A stretch of DNA of 64,000 nt from Anaerolineaceae bacterium UBA1363 (GCA_002306055.1 DBRR01000037.1:21343-85342), one strand, 5' to 3'. Shown: positions 27,180-35,569, counted from the first letter of the stretch. Program-made: numbers and translations. Notes: generated by a model not told the origin, from the letters alone.

Positions 27180-29513
27180 TTAATCTTCGATCTTGAGCAG
27201 GCGTGCGTTAATCGCGACAATGATCGTACTAAGCGACATCAGCACCGCTGCCAAAGCAGGCGGTATTGAAATCCCCTGGTTGACCAGAACCCCAGCTGCC
27301 AAAGGAATGGCGATCACGTTGTAGATCACTGCCCAGAACAGGTTTTGCACCATCTTTCTGTAAGTCGCCCGTGAGAGTTTGAGAATGCTGAGGACATCCA
27401 GCGGGTTGCTGCGCACCAGGATCACGTCCGCGGTCTCAATGGCCACATCCGTACCTGCGCCAATCGCGATGCCAAGGTCGGACTTGGCGAGAGAGGGCGC
27501 GTCGTTGACCCCGTCTCCGGTCATCGCCACAACCTTACCTTGCTTCTGCAGCTCCTCGATGATGGACACTTTATCCTGCGGGAGCACTTCCGCGTAAACC
27601 TTGTCGATATTTAGTATTTCAGCGACATAGTTGGCGACCTTCTGATTATCGCCAGTGAGCATGATCGATTCGACTCCCATTTCTTTAAGTTTTTCTACAG
27701 CTTCAATGGAAGATTCGCGCACAATATCGGATAGGGCGATGTACCCAAGCAGGGTTTTGCCATCCAACACAAAAACAACCGTCTTGCCCTGCCCTGCCAG
27801 GTTCTCATAATCCGCTTCATCAAAGGCAATCCCGGCTTCGCGTACCAGCCCCGGGCTGACAATCCTGATTTCCCGGCCATTAACTTTGGCTTGAAGCCCT
27901 TGCCCGGTGATATTCTGGTAATCGGTTACATCCAGGCGCGCGAGACCGCGTTTCTCAGCCTCCTCCACGATGCCCAAAGCGATGGGGTGTTCGGAGTTCA
28001 GTTCCACTGAGTAAGCGATGGTAAGCAATTCCTCTTCAGAGACTGTCACAGGTCTCACATCCGTGATACCAAAAGCGCCCTCTGTTAAGGTACCGGTCTT
28101 GTCAAAAACGATAGCATTGACCTTGCGCGCCTCTTCAAAAGCCGTCCGGTTACGGATAAGCAGCCCTTTCCGGGCTCCGATATTTGTAGAAACCGCCGTG
28201 ACGAGTGGAATGGCCAGCCCCAGCGCGTGGGGACAGGAGATAATGATTACAGTTACAGCGTGTTCGACCGCGAGACTCAAGTCCTTGCTGACCAGCATCC
28301 AGACAATAAAGGTGATTGTTCCCGCGATCACCGCGATAAAGAACAGCCATCTGGCTGCCAGGTCTGCCAATCTTTCGGTGTTAGATTTTGAGGCCTGGGC
28401 ATCCCGTACCAGCTTAATCACCTGGGAAAGGAAAGTTTCATCGCCGGTTCGGGTGACATCGAATTTGAGGACGCCCTCCCCATTAATTGATCCGCCTACG
28501 ACCTCATCGCCAGTGCTTTTTTCCACCGGGACTGATTCACCGGTAAGCATGGATTCATTCACAGAAGAGGAGCCTTCATACACGCGTCCGTCAATGGGCA
28601 CCTTTTCGCCGGGCTTAACCAAAACACGATCCCCCGCTTTGAGGTTCTCAACTGGAACATCCGTGGTGGAACCATCCGCAGCAATCAAGTGCGCTGTCTC
28701 GGGCATCAATTTGACTAATTCTTCAAGAGCTTTGGACGCTCCGACAACAGATTTCATCTCGATCCAGTGCCCCAGAAGCATGATCACAATTAGCGTAGCC
28801 AATTCCCAGAAAAAGTCATCACCTTCCAGCCAAAAGACGGTTGCGGAACTGTAAATATATGCGACGATAATTGCCAGAGCAATTAGCATCATCATGGCCG
28901 GAGATTTTTTCTTGAATTCGTCCACCGCGCCTGTCAGAAACGGCCAGCCTCCGTAGAAGAAAAGGATCGTGGAAAGACCAAATAAGATATATTTGTCACC
29001 CTGGAAGCTCCAGTCGACCCCTATGAACATCTGAATCATTGGGGAAAGCAGAAGAATGGGCACCATCAGGACGAGTGATACAAAAAAGCGCTTGCGGAAA
29101 TCCTCCACCATCATAGCGTGGTGATCACCATGGTCTTCATGACCGCTATGGGCTCCGGGTGGGCCAGATACACCTCCCATTTTCCCGTGTTCCATGTGCT
29201 CGTGATCATGTTGCCCGGGCAGGCTGCTTTCTGCGTGCTCCTGGCTGGCATGATTCACGCGGTCTGTGTGGTCGGCATGGTGCGCATGCTGATGCTCCAT
29301 GTTTGCGTGCTCATTGCCTTCTTCCTCCACAGGCTGATCACTCGCGTGGGGATGTTCCATACTCGCGTGATCCGTTTGCTGGGGATGTTTGTGGTGCATG
29401 TGTTGGTGGTCCATATCCTCGTGGTTCAAAGGTTTATCGTTGGGATGTTCCCCATCAGGTTGTTCGTGCTCCATGGGCTCAGAAGTGGGTATGCTGTTTG
29501 TAGTTTCGTCCAT
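27180..29513 (-). CDS. copB: CopB-type copper P1B-ATPase with His/Met-rich N-terminus
   Basis: Heavy-metal exporting P-type ATPase. The membrane motif SCPHALGLAIP (CPH rather than CPC) is typical of the CopB/P1B-3 group that exports Cu2+ or Ag+. Catalytic parts are LTGESVPVEKS, the phosphorylation site DKTGTLTEG, and GDGVNDAPSLAKSDLGIAIG. The first ~130 residues form a very histidine-, methionine- and aspartate-rich metal-binding tail (HQHMHHKHPQ, EHQHAHHADH, GHEDHGDHHAMM) in place of a CxxC HMA domain. The start MDETTNSIP was chosen because GGGAGG lies six bases upstream. No copper-responsive regulator gene is adjacent. Confidence 0.93.
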   Translation of the reverse strand: MDETTNSIPTSEPMEHEQPDGEHPNDKPLNHEDMDHQHMHHKHPQQTDHASMEHPHASDQPVEEEGNEHANMEHQHAHHADHTDRVNHASQEHAESSLPGQHDHEHMEHGKMGGVSGPPGAHSGHEDHGDHHAMMVEDFRKRFFVSLVLMVPILLLSPMIQMFIGVDWSFQGDKYILFGLSTILFFYGGWPFLTGAVDEFKKKSPAMMMLIALAIIVAYIYSSATVFWLEGDDFFWELATLIVIMLLGHWIEMKSVVGASKALEELVKLMPETAHLIAADGSTTDVPVENLKAGDRVLVKPGEKVPIDGRVYEGSSSVNESMLTGESVPVEKSTGDEVVGGSINGEGVLKFDVTRTGDETFLSQVIKLVRDAQASKSNTERLADLAARWLFFIAVIAGTITFIVWMLVSKDLSLAVEHAVTVIIISCPHALGLAIPLVTAVSTNIGARKGLLIRNRTAFEEARKVNAIVFDKTGTLTEGAFGITDVRPVTVSEEELLTIAYSVELNSEHPIALGIVEEAEKRGLARLDVTDYQNITGQGLQAKVNGREIRIVSPGLVREAGIAFDEADYENLAGQGKTVVFVLDGKTLLGYIALSDIVRESSIEAVEKLKEMGVESIMLTGDNQKVANYVAEILNIDKVYAEVLPQDKVSIIEELQKQGKVVAMTGDGVNDAPSLAKSDLGIAIGAGTDVAIETADVILVRSNPLDVLSILKLSRATYRKMVQNLFWAVIYNVIAIPLAAGVLVNQGISIPPALAAVLMSLSTIIVAINARLLKIED

Positions 29514-29846
29514 AATGTGCCTCCCTGGCAAATTCGAAAAGGAATGCATATTTATTTGTTCATTTAATATCACATCCAGGCGTTGGTTTTCACTGAACGG
29601 TTATACGTTTCCAGTGATTCATACACAAATCTGACTTGTATAGCTGCCTCTGATGCCAAACCCAAGATGCCGAAGGCCTTAAATTTTATCCGCCTGACTT
29701 GCGAAAATTATCAAACAAGGGTTAGCAAACGAGGGTTAGCAGTCGTTACCCCTCCTGATCATCATAAAGTTTTTCTCCGTCGCCTGACCACCTGCAAAAC
29801 CTTTACAATCTCAGATCCAACTCTCTCATGGATATACAATTACGGC
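29514..29846. other. Intergenic region between copB and an alpha/beta hydrolase
   Basis: This 333-bp divergent gap contains the copB ribosome binding site and a plus-strand open frame continuous with the hydrolase gene, but the upstream codons have no homology I recognise. A 10-base direct repeat GGGTTAGCA occurs twice around 29719-29740. No convincing operator was found. Confidence 0.4.
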
Positions 29847-30632
29847 ATGAACATCATCCACTCAAAAGATAACACTCCCATTGCCTATGAAATTTCAGGC
29901 AGCGGACCATTGCTCATCATCGTGACCGGCGCGCTCAACACCCATAACTTTGGCGTCCCGAGTGATCTGGTCCCATTCCTCCAGAAAGCCTTCACCGTCC
30001 TCACCTATGACCGGCGCGGACGGGGTCAAAGCGGCGACACCCTTCCCTACTCGATCGAAAAAGAGATTCAAGATCTTCAGACTCTTATCGACCATCACGG
30101 AGGTAAAACCTTTCTCTATGGCCACTCGGCCGGTGCGGCATTGGCTCTCTTTGCAGCAGCAGAATCCCCCGAAAAGGTGCTCAAGGTAGCCGCCTACGAA
30201 CCCCCATTGATCGGCGGCTGGTTGGAAAAGACCTTGACGAACTTTTTGATCCGCCAAGTTAGCAAACAAGTCGCCAAGGGTGAAAACCTGGCAGTGGTCA
30301 AGCGCTTTATGCGTTTTGTGGGCATGGATGCGCAGCTGATCAAAGATACGCTCGCCTCAGAGCACGGTCAAACCATCATCGACATGGCAGGCACGATCGT
30401 CTACGAAGCAGAGATCCAAAAAGTCTCCAGATCCTTCCTTGAAGAGCGCGCGAAAAATCTTCCGATGCCCGTCTTAATGCTGGCAGGAACCAAAAGTTTC
30501 AAGACTGCCCCCGCCATTATGGCATCCTTTACCCAGGCAATTCCTCAGGCGGAATCAAGGCTGCTGGAAGGGCAAACCCATTCAGTCGAAGCAACCGTTC
30601 TCGCCCCAATCTTAGAATCATTCTTCAGTTAA
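29847..30632 (+). CDS. Alpha/beta hydrolase-fold protein
   Basis: Cytoplasmic alpha/beta hydrolase of 261 residues. The oxyanion-region GSGPLLIIVTGALNTH, the strand YDRRGRGQSGD, the nucleophile elbow GHSAGAAL (Ser) and the C-terminal histidine in EGQTHSVEA are all present, so a complete Ser-Asp-His triad is likely. The substrate cannot be told; similar proteins are often annotated as esterases or haloperoxidase-like hydrolases. The start MNIIHSKDNTPIAYE was chosen because homology to the family begins there; an upstream in-frame extension of 88 codons is without family sequence. Its TAA stop overlaps the stop of a convergent sigma-factor remnant. Confidence 0.85.
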   Translation: MNIIHSKDNTPIAYEISGSGPLLIIVTGALNTHNFGVPSDLVPFLQKAFTVLTYDRRGRGQSGDTLPYSIEKEIQDLQTLIDHHGGKTFLYGHSAGAALALFAAAESPEKVLKVAAYEPPLIGGWLEKTLTNFLIRQVSKQVAKGENLAVVKRFMRFVGMDAQLIKDTLASEHGQTIIDMAGTIVYEAEIQKVSRSFLEERAKNLPMPVLMLAGTKSFKTAPAIMASFTQAIPQAESRLLEGQTHSVEATVLAPILESFFS

Positions 30633-30856
30633 GCCTGCATCATGAAGAAATTATTTTTCATTTTCTCCAAATCGCTCAATCCATCAGCTTTAAAGCGCTG
30701 GGGGTCCAACAAACTATCACGCTTTTCAAACGCCTTTAATTGAATATCTGCCAGCGGATCCTCTGCGTCTTCACGATTAGGAATACGATAGAAAACGAAA
30801 CGCTCCAGACTGCTTCGGCATGCCTGTAATAGCTCTTCAAAACGCTCAACTTCCAA
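30629..30856 (-). pseudogene. Truncated ECF sigma factor (region 2 only)
   Basis: A 75-codon frame starting at TTG, six bases after a perfect AAAGGAGG. The first ~50 residues look like sigma-70 region 2 of an extracytoplasmic-function sigma factor (RFVFYRIPNREDAEDPLADIQLKAFEK, then SLLDPQRFKA). After that the match ends; the remaining residues (DGLSDLEKMKNNFFMMQA) do not continue the family, and region 4, needed for -35 recognition, is missing. So this is a remnant unlikely to function as a sigma factor. It lies directly beside the rplL duplication scar. Confidence 0.65.
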
Positions 30857-30977
30857 TCCTTTCCTCCTTTCGTTCCATTGCCATTCTTTACATTTAAAGA
30901 CGGATGTGAAACCTGATTGGTTCATTGTATTCAATATGACTTAAGCTTTTCACCGATGATCGTCCTCTTAATTTAAT

Positions 30978-31084
30978 AAAAAAGCCCCCTCGAAAGGGGG
31001 CGATGGTTTGCTGAAAAACTAAAGAACGACGACTTCAGCGCCGGCTTCCTTGAGTTTGGCAGCAGCGTCGTTGGCAACGTCTTT
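30978..31084 (-). repeat. Duplicated 3' end and terminator of rplL
   Basis: These 107 bases match 33071-33177 with only three mismatches. The unit holds the last ~20 codons of rplL, its stop and the GCCCCC/GGGGGC terminator with its T-tract (30978-31001). The two copies are direct repeats bracketing a ~2-kb AT-rich island. The mismatches are third-position changes, which suggests the duplication is not very recent or that this copy came from a related strain. Confidence 0.9.
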
Positions 31085-31282
31085 ACTGACCGTTACGTCG
31101 GATAGATCGAATGCTTCACAGATCGCCTGATAGTTCCAATTCGCTCCCTCGGTACTACTGTCTGACTTCAACAATATCTGCGCTCGACACAGTTTCCGGG
31201 CTGGCGCTGTACCGGAAGAAATGAGTTGCCTTAATTGGGAACGTTCGGCTTCGCTTAGTTTGACTGGATATTTTTGGTTCAT
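31019..31282 (-). pseudogene. IS630-type transposase N-terminus fused to rplL C-terminus
   Basis: One continuous frame of 87 codons joins two unrelated parts. Codons 1-67 (MNQKYPVKLSEAERSQLRQL, then SSGTAPARKLCRAQILLKSD and AICEAFDLSDVTVSK) look like the helix-turn-helix N-terminus of an IS630/Tc1-type transposase. The final ~20 codons (DVANDAAAKLKEAGAEVVVL) are exactly the end of ribosomal protein L7/L12, followed by the rplL terminator. The catalytic DDE part is absent. It is best read as a recombination scar in which an insertion sequence end was joined in frame to a duplicated rplL tail. Function is unlikely. Confidence 0.75.
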
Positions 31283-31439
31283 GGCGTCTATCCTTTGAAG
31301 GAGTGTAGTTTCCAATAAAGGTAGCAAATTCCACGCCAAGTCTAACTTTTAGGTTGGACAAACTACTAGATTCCACGTCGAATGAATTTTTCCACCAATT
31401 TCACCAAAGAAGGGTGATGGTTATGGCTAAACTTAATTA

Positions 31440-32408
31440 TTATAGGTCCATTCGGAAATCCCAAATTCGCCAACCTTCTTTTTCTTTGATAGCTTGTACT
31501 TTGTATGAAAAAATAGAGCCTGAGGGGCTACCAAAGAACCCCCCCTCATAAAACATCTGCAATACAACTTGGATCTCTTCACAACTTTGGCTACCAGCAA
31601 TGTTCAGTTCTTCACAGTTTTCGGTGACACCAACTCGGATAACTGGATAGACTATTTTCCCTGATATGTTGTACGTTTGTAACAATGCGGTCCAACCCAG
31701 TTCTAATGGTGAGTTCTCTGCAATCAATGTGGACGCTTTACTGTAGTCTTTGTGGTTCATTAAGTTGTAAAAGGAGAGAACAGCATCTAATCCCGAAGAA
31801 TCGTTGATCGAGTGCTCTCCTTTATCTTCTTCTATGCTGATGATTTGATCTTCTACGTAAGCTGATTTTGTAGGCTCGGACGGCATTGTTTTATCTCTAA
31901 AGCGGTAACAAGAATCCACCGATGGGAACGTAAAGTATCCTATTTTCCACGCATCCTCTTGGAAAATCAGAGATACTTTTTGAATGAAACTAACAGATTC
32001 TATGTTCGGTTGTGGCAGGTTTTCAAACTCTAAACGTATTTTCATCAAATACGTTTTACATACTCCATGGACCTCATCCGGAAAAAAGTAGGGTTGCAGA
32101 TCAGGGGCAATAGAACCATCAGTTTGAACTTCTTCCCCTGGTTCTAAAGATAATATTTCGTAATGAACTCGGGCGCCATTTTCGAGAGTATTCACAAAAT
32201 CTTTTGGTCTAAACCCAGGTCCAAGCATTGCTGGTTCTGGATTGTACAACATTTCAGCAGCTGATGTAAAGTTTCTTGTATTTAGAAAATTGAAAAAAAG
32301 TTCGATGTTTTGCTTGTCCTCATTTAGATTATTAACGCGACAAGCGGCCAATGTAGCAAGGAATAGAAGGAGAAGAGTGCCAAATCGAAAGTTTGATCTT
32401 AATTTCAT
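31440..32408 (-). CDS. Lipoprotein of unknown function with two related halves
   Basis: Unrecognised 322-residue lipoprotein with signal peptide and lipobox LATLAAC. It seems to be built from two related modules: IELFFNFLNTRNFTSAAEMLY near 35 and AVLSFYNLMNHKDYSKASTLI near 210, each followed by a beta-rich part ending in an aromatic FxxDAWKIGYF or KEGWRIWDF motif. This pattern resembles NTF2-like secreted domains, but the assignment is tentative. Base composition is clearly more AT-rich than the flanking ribosomal genes, and near-identical 28-base sequences (ATGGTTATGGCT...) lie at both ends (31417-31444, 32648-32676). It is probably horizontally acquired cargo inside the rplL-flanked island. 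Confidence 0.7.
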   Translation of the reverse strand: MKLRSNFRFGTLLLLFLATLAACRVNNLNEDKQNIELFFNFLNTRNFTSAAEMLYNPEPAMLGPGFRPKDFVNTLENGARVHYEILSLEPGEEVQTDGSIAPDLQPYFFPDEVHGVCKTYLMKIRLEFENLPQPNIESVSFIQKVSLIFQEDAWKIGYFTFPSVDSCYRFRDKTMPSEPTKSAYVEDQIISIEEDKGEHSINDSSGLDAVLSFYNLMNHKDYSKASTLIAENSPLELGWTALLQTYNISGKIVYPVIRVGVTENCEELNIAGSQSCEEIQVVLQMFYEGGFFGSPSGSIFSYKVQAIKEKEGWRIWDFRMDL

Positions 32409-33070
32409 TGAATCCTCTCTATTAACAAAGTCTCTATTTGTTTGTCCATTAATGTCAATATCCGGTGATGTGTATCGGATATGTTGTTATTAGGTTAAAA
32501 GCGGTAAATGGATAATCGATGACATCCGGTGAATGCCCTGCGACCAGAGGAAACAATTCTCCATTTCCCAAATCGAACATTTCAACAACAATTGTAGCAT
32601 GTTCAAACTGATAACTACGTGTTTGAATATCATGCTTGAATATCATCATGGTTATGGCTGAACTTAATTGTTTATAGCATCATTTCCTTATTTGAGCAAC
32701 ATTTTTGCGCTCCATTTTAGAAATTTGGGCGTTGGAAATGATTATTACAAGTCCAACTTAAATGAAAATAACGGTTTGAGATATCACAGCATATTTTGTT
32801 TTTTTCATGATTTTTTAACACGATATCTCAATCGGTATTTTTCCGATTCACCCAATGGTTGAAATCACAAATCTAACGAAAAATTTCAAACTTCATCAAA
32901 AGTAGGCAGAAAGTGACAGAAAGTGACTGTTTCAGCTTGAAATTATTGGTATATTGGCTTATAAAACTTATCTTTACACTGTGAGTGGGGCGTTTTTAAT
33001 AAGGGCGTTTTTAATATCGCCTTTCTTTGACTGATCCAGCGACGTGGAATTCGTGAGGCGTTTCTCCAAC
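32409..33070. other. AT-rich non-coding part of the rplL-flanked island
   Basis: No gene can be supported in these 662 bp. A minus-strand frame of 64 codons (32455-32649) has no recognisable domain and no good ribosome binding site. The stretch carries the second copy of the ATGGTTATGGCT repeat (32648-32676), a doubled GGGCGTTTTTAATA (about 32987-33017), and CGACGTGGAAT (about 33044), which is inverted relative to ATTCCACGTCG near 31371. Confidence 0.45.
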
Positions 33071-33094
33071 AAAAAAGCCCCCTCGAAAGGGGGC
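33071..33094 (-). terminator. rplL terminator
   Basis: Stem GCCCCC/GGGGGC with a short TTTCGA loop followed by six T residues on the minus strand, about 18 bp after the rplL stop. An identical copy lies at 30978-31001. Confidence 0.92.
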
Positions 33095-33111
33095 GATGGT
33101 TTGCTGAAAAA

Positions 33112-33489
33112 CTAAAGAACGACGACTTCAGCGCCGGCTTCTTTGAGTTTGGCGGCAGCGTCGTTGGCGACGTCTTTGCCAACACCTTCGAGGACCTTGG
33201 CGTCAGGGGTTTCGGCCAGGGTCTTGGCTTCAACCAGACCAAGGGATGTAAGCTGGCGGATGACCTTGATGACTTCGATCTTTTTGGGACCAGCAGATTT
33301 GATGACAACATCAAACTCGGTCTTTTCTTCCACTTCTTCTGCTGGAGCAGCAGCAGCGGGACCAGCGGCCATAGCCACCGGTGCAGCGGCAGAAACGCCC
33401 CATTTTTCTTCCAACAATTTGACGAGGTCAGCAGCTTCCAACACGGATAGTTTGCTCAGTTCCTCAACGATTTTTTCTAAATCAGCCAT
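33112..33489 (-). CDS. rplL: 50S ribosomal protein L7/L12
   Basis: Stalk protein of the large ribosomal subunit that recruits translation GTPases. The 125-residue protein has the N-terminal dimerisation domain (MADLEKIVEELSKLSVLEAA), an alanine-rich hinge (AAAPVAMAAGPAAAAPAEE) and the C-terminal factor-binding domain (EKTEFDVVIKSAGPKKIEVI, VEAKTLAETP, AKLKEAGAEVVVL). It follows rplJ by 63 bp and ends with a strong terminator. Its last ~20 codons and the terminator are duplicated 2.1 kb downstream. Confidence 0.98.
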   Translation of the reverse strand: MADLEKIVEELSKLSVLEAADLVKLLEEKWGVSAAAPVAMAAGPAAAAPAEEVEEKTEFDVVIKSAGPKKIEVIKVIRQLTSLGLVEAKTLAETPDAKVLEGVGKDVANDAAAKLKEAGAEVVVL

Positions 33490-33552
33490 TTTTTACTCCT
33501 ATTTTTTCCTTTAATATATTTATTTCTATTTCTCGCTAAAAAACGAGCACAC

Positions 33553-34083
33553 TTATACAGCCGCAGGCTGCTTTTCTGAATTAGCTTTGATAACCGCAGC
33601 CAAACCACGTGCAGGTTCAGCCAGGGTGCGCACCAGTTTGCTGGCGGGCGCCAGGATGGTGCCCAACAGGGTCGCGCGCATAACGGGTAATGTGGGCAGG
33701 TCAGATAATGCAGTGACCTGTTTGACGGTCAGACCAGCCTTATCAAGGTAGCCACCACGAACGGCAAAGGTATCATTACTTTTTACCAGTTCCGCAAGTG
33801 CTTTTGCCACCGAAGGAGCATCCTCGAATGCGAATACGACCACGTTGTTGCCTTCCCAGAATTTAGGATCGTATTGATAGCCTTTTTCTTCCAGGACCCG
33901 GGTAAACAAGCGGTTTTTTACAACATGTAAACGTCCGTCTGCCTCACGCAGTTTGGCACGAGCTTCATTAACTATCGGCATGCGCATCTTGCTGTAGGAC
34001 AGCACGAAGATCGCCTTGCTTTTGTCGACCCACTCGCGATACTGGTCAACTATGACTTCTTTATGTTCTTTTGAAAACGCCAA
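33553..34083 (-). CDS. rplJ: 50S ribosomal protein L10
   Basis: L10 anchors the L7/L12 dimers to 23S rRNA. The 176-residue protein begins with the expected AFSKEHKEVIVDQYREW and contains LRVVKNRL-like LHVVKNRLFTRV, followed by the C-terminal helix that carries L7/L12 dimers (VRTLAEPARGLAAVIKANSEKQ). A GGAAGGAGG ribosome binding site precedes the ATG. It is preceded by an L10 leader with an attenuator-like hairpin, where L10 or the L10-L12 complex binds to repress its own operon. Confidence 0.97.
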   Translation of the reverse strand: MAFSKEHKEVIVDQYREWVDKSKAIFVLSYSKMRMPIVNEARAKLREADGRLHVVKNRLFTRVLEEKGYQYDPKFWEGNNVVVFAFEDAPSVAKALAELVKSNDTFAVRGGYLDKAGLTVKQVTALSDLPTLPVMRATLLGTILAPASKLVRTLAEPARGLAAVIKANSEKQPAAV

Positions 34084-34253
34084 TGTACTTCAACCTCCTT
34101 CCAATCAAAATAAAAATCTCTTTCCGTTTTCCCACAGAAAGAGATTCAGGACGATCAGGATCTACTAGATCTGACTTTGAACCTCCACCTCGGCGGGAAA
34201 TTAAGCCGTAAACGGCACCAGCTTTCTTAAGCAGAGCAGTATTCAGTTTTCAG
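34084..34253 (-). ncRNA. L10 (rplJL) autoregulatory leader
   Basis: The leader of rplJ holds the hallmarks of the ribosomal L10 leader: a CCCGCCGAGGTGG segment (about 34183-34197) that mimics the 23S L10 site, and a terminator-like hairpin AATCTCTTTC/GGAAAGAGATT followed by TTTTATTTT (34106-34146). Excess L10(L12)4 is expected to bind the leader and promote termination. Boundaries are estimated from the upstream promoter. Confidence 0.82.
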
Positions 34254-34259
34254 TCTGCC

Positions 34260-34268
34260 AGTATACCA
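34260..34268 (-). promoter_or_regulatory. Extended -10 promoter of rplJL
   Basis: Minus-strand TGGTATACT, an extended -10 element, placed between the rplA stop codon and the L10 leader. It would give an independent rplJ-rplL transcript in addition to read-through from rplKA. No clear -35 is seen. Confidence 0.5.
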
Positions 34269-34293
34269 CACTCTGGCAGGAAATTCGGCAGCT

Positions 34294-35016
34294 TTAGGCT
34301 GCTTCTGACTCCATCGACACAGCTGCGTTGACATCCACCTTGACACCAGGGCCCATGGTGGAGGCAATTGTGACCTTGCGCACGAACAGACCCTTAGCGC
34401 CGGATGGACGAGCTTTTCGTAAAGCGGTCATCAAAGCAGCCAGATTGACATATAAATCTTCTGCTGAGAAGGAAACCTTACCCAACGGAACGTGAATGTT
34501 GGCGGTTTTGTCGAGACGGAATTCAACGCGACCAGCTTTGGCGGAAACGATGGCTTGGGCGATATCGCCAGGCTGCACAACGGTGCCAGCTTTGGGGTTC
34601 GGCATCAGGTTGCGGGGACCAAGCACACGACCAAGACGGCCGACTTTTCCCATCATGTCGGTGGTACCAACTGCGACGTCAAAATCAGTGTAACCGCCCT
34701 GGATGCGAGCCATATCGTCATCGGTCTCGGCTACAAAATCTGCGCCAGCTTCTCGCGCAGCCGCTGCAGCTTCGCCCTGGGCAAAGACCAAGACACGTAC
34801 GGTCTTGCCAAGCCCCTTGGGCAGCACGACCACATCGCGAATTTGCTGATCAGCCTGGCGGGGATCCAAGCTGGTTCGAACGTGAACCTCAACAGTCTCG
34901 TCGAATTTCGCAAATTTCATTTCTTTTACTAATTCCAACGCTTCCCTGGGGCTGTAAAATTTATCAGCCTCGATCTTCTTGGATGCGTTTTCATAATTTT
35001 TCCCGTGTTTAGACAT
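34294..35016 (-). CDS. rplA: 50S ribosomal protein L1
   Basis: L1 binds the mobile stalk of 23S rRNA and helps release deacylated tRNA. The 240-residue protein includes the N-terminal GKNYENASKKIEADKFYSPREA, the RNA-binding segments TVEVHVRTSLDPRQADQQIR and GRVLGPRNLMPNPKAGTV, and C-terminal KVTIASTMGPGVKVD. The start is MSKHGKNYE because an AAGGAG site lies seven bases before it; a longer frame adds only seven unrelated residues. It follows rplK by about 60 bp. Confidence 0.97.
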   Translation of the reverse strand: MSKHGKNYENASKKIEADKFYSPREALELVKEMKFAKFDETVEVHVRTSLDPRQADQQIRDVVVLPKGLGKTVRVLVFAQGEAAAAAREAGADFVAETDDDMARIQGGYTDFDVAVGTTDMMGKVGRLGRVLGPRNLMPNPKAGTVVQPGDIAQAIVSAKAGRVEFRLDKTANIHVPLGKVSFSAEDLYVNLAALMTALRKARPSGAKGLFVRKVTIASTMGPGVKVDVNAAVSMESEAA

Positions 35017-35079
35017 GCATACTCCTTTGTGGTCCAATCGGGCTTACGAGCCCTCCCACAGTCTCTGATTGCTGTTTGG

Positions 35080-35505
35080 TTAGTCGCTGATGGTGATGCC
35101 CATATTGCGGGCTGTGCCTTCAAGCTGTTTCATCGCCGATTCGATATCGTTGGCGTTCATATCCTTAAACTTTGCTTCAGCGATTTCGCGGAGCTGGGCG
35201 CGCGTGACCTTGCCAACTTTGGCTGTGTTGGGGGTGGCGGAGCCTTTTTCAATCCCGGCAGCTTTTTTGAGCATCATAGCGGCGGGCGGTGACTTCAGTT
35301 CAAATTTGAAAGACCCATCCTGGTAGATGGTAATGGCGGCGGGAATGATTTCACCGACCCGATTAGAAGTGCGCGCGTTATAGTCCTTGCAAAACGCCAT
35401 GATGTTGACGCCGTGCGGAGCCAAGGCGGGACCGATGGGGGGTGCAGGGTTAGCCTTGCCGGCCTGGATCTGCAGTGTAAGTTGTGCTTTTACTTTCTTT
35501 GCCAC
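35080..35505 (-). CDS. rplK: 50S ribosomal protein L11
   Basis: L11 forms the GTPase-associated centre with 23S rRNA and is needed for stringent factor activation. The 141-residue protein has the canonical AKKVKAQLTLQIQAGKANPA, PPIGPALAPHGVNIMAFCKD and C-terminal RNA-binding segment with ARNMGITISD at the end. Position between nusG and rplA is the standard bacterial order. Confidence 0.98.
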   Translation of the reverse strand: MAKKVKAQLTLQIQAGKANPAPPIGPALAPHGVNIMAFCKDYNARTSNRVGEIIPAAITIYQDGSFKFELKSPPAAMMLKKAAGIEKGSATPNTAKVGKVTRAQLREIAEAKFKDMNANDIESAMKQLEGTARNMGITISD

Positions 35506-35569
35506 TTAAATTCTCCTTGGTGGTGCAAACGGGCAGGTGCCCTCCCACAAAAATCCGGATTGCTCCGGT

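Noticed and set aside
29583..29846. N-terminal extension of the alpha/beta hydrolase by 88 codons
   Set aside because: The extension has no hydrolase homology, signal peptide or ribosome binding site; the family sequence starts at MNIIHSKDN.
31366..33055. ATTCCACGTCG near 31371 and its inverse near 33044 as ends of a transposon
   Set aside because: An 11-base inverted match in a 2-kb region is not significant by itself, and no matching target duplication was seen.
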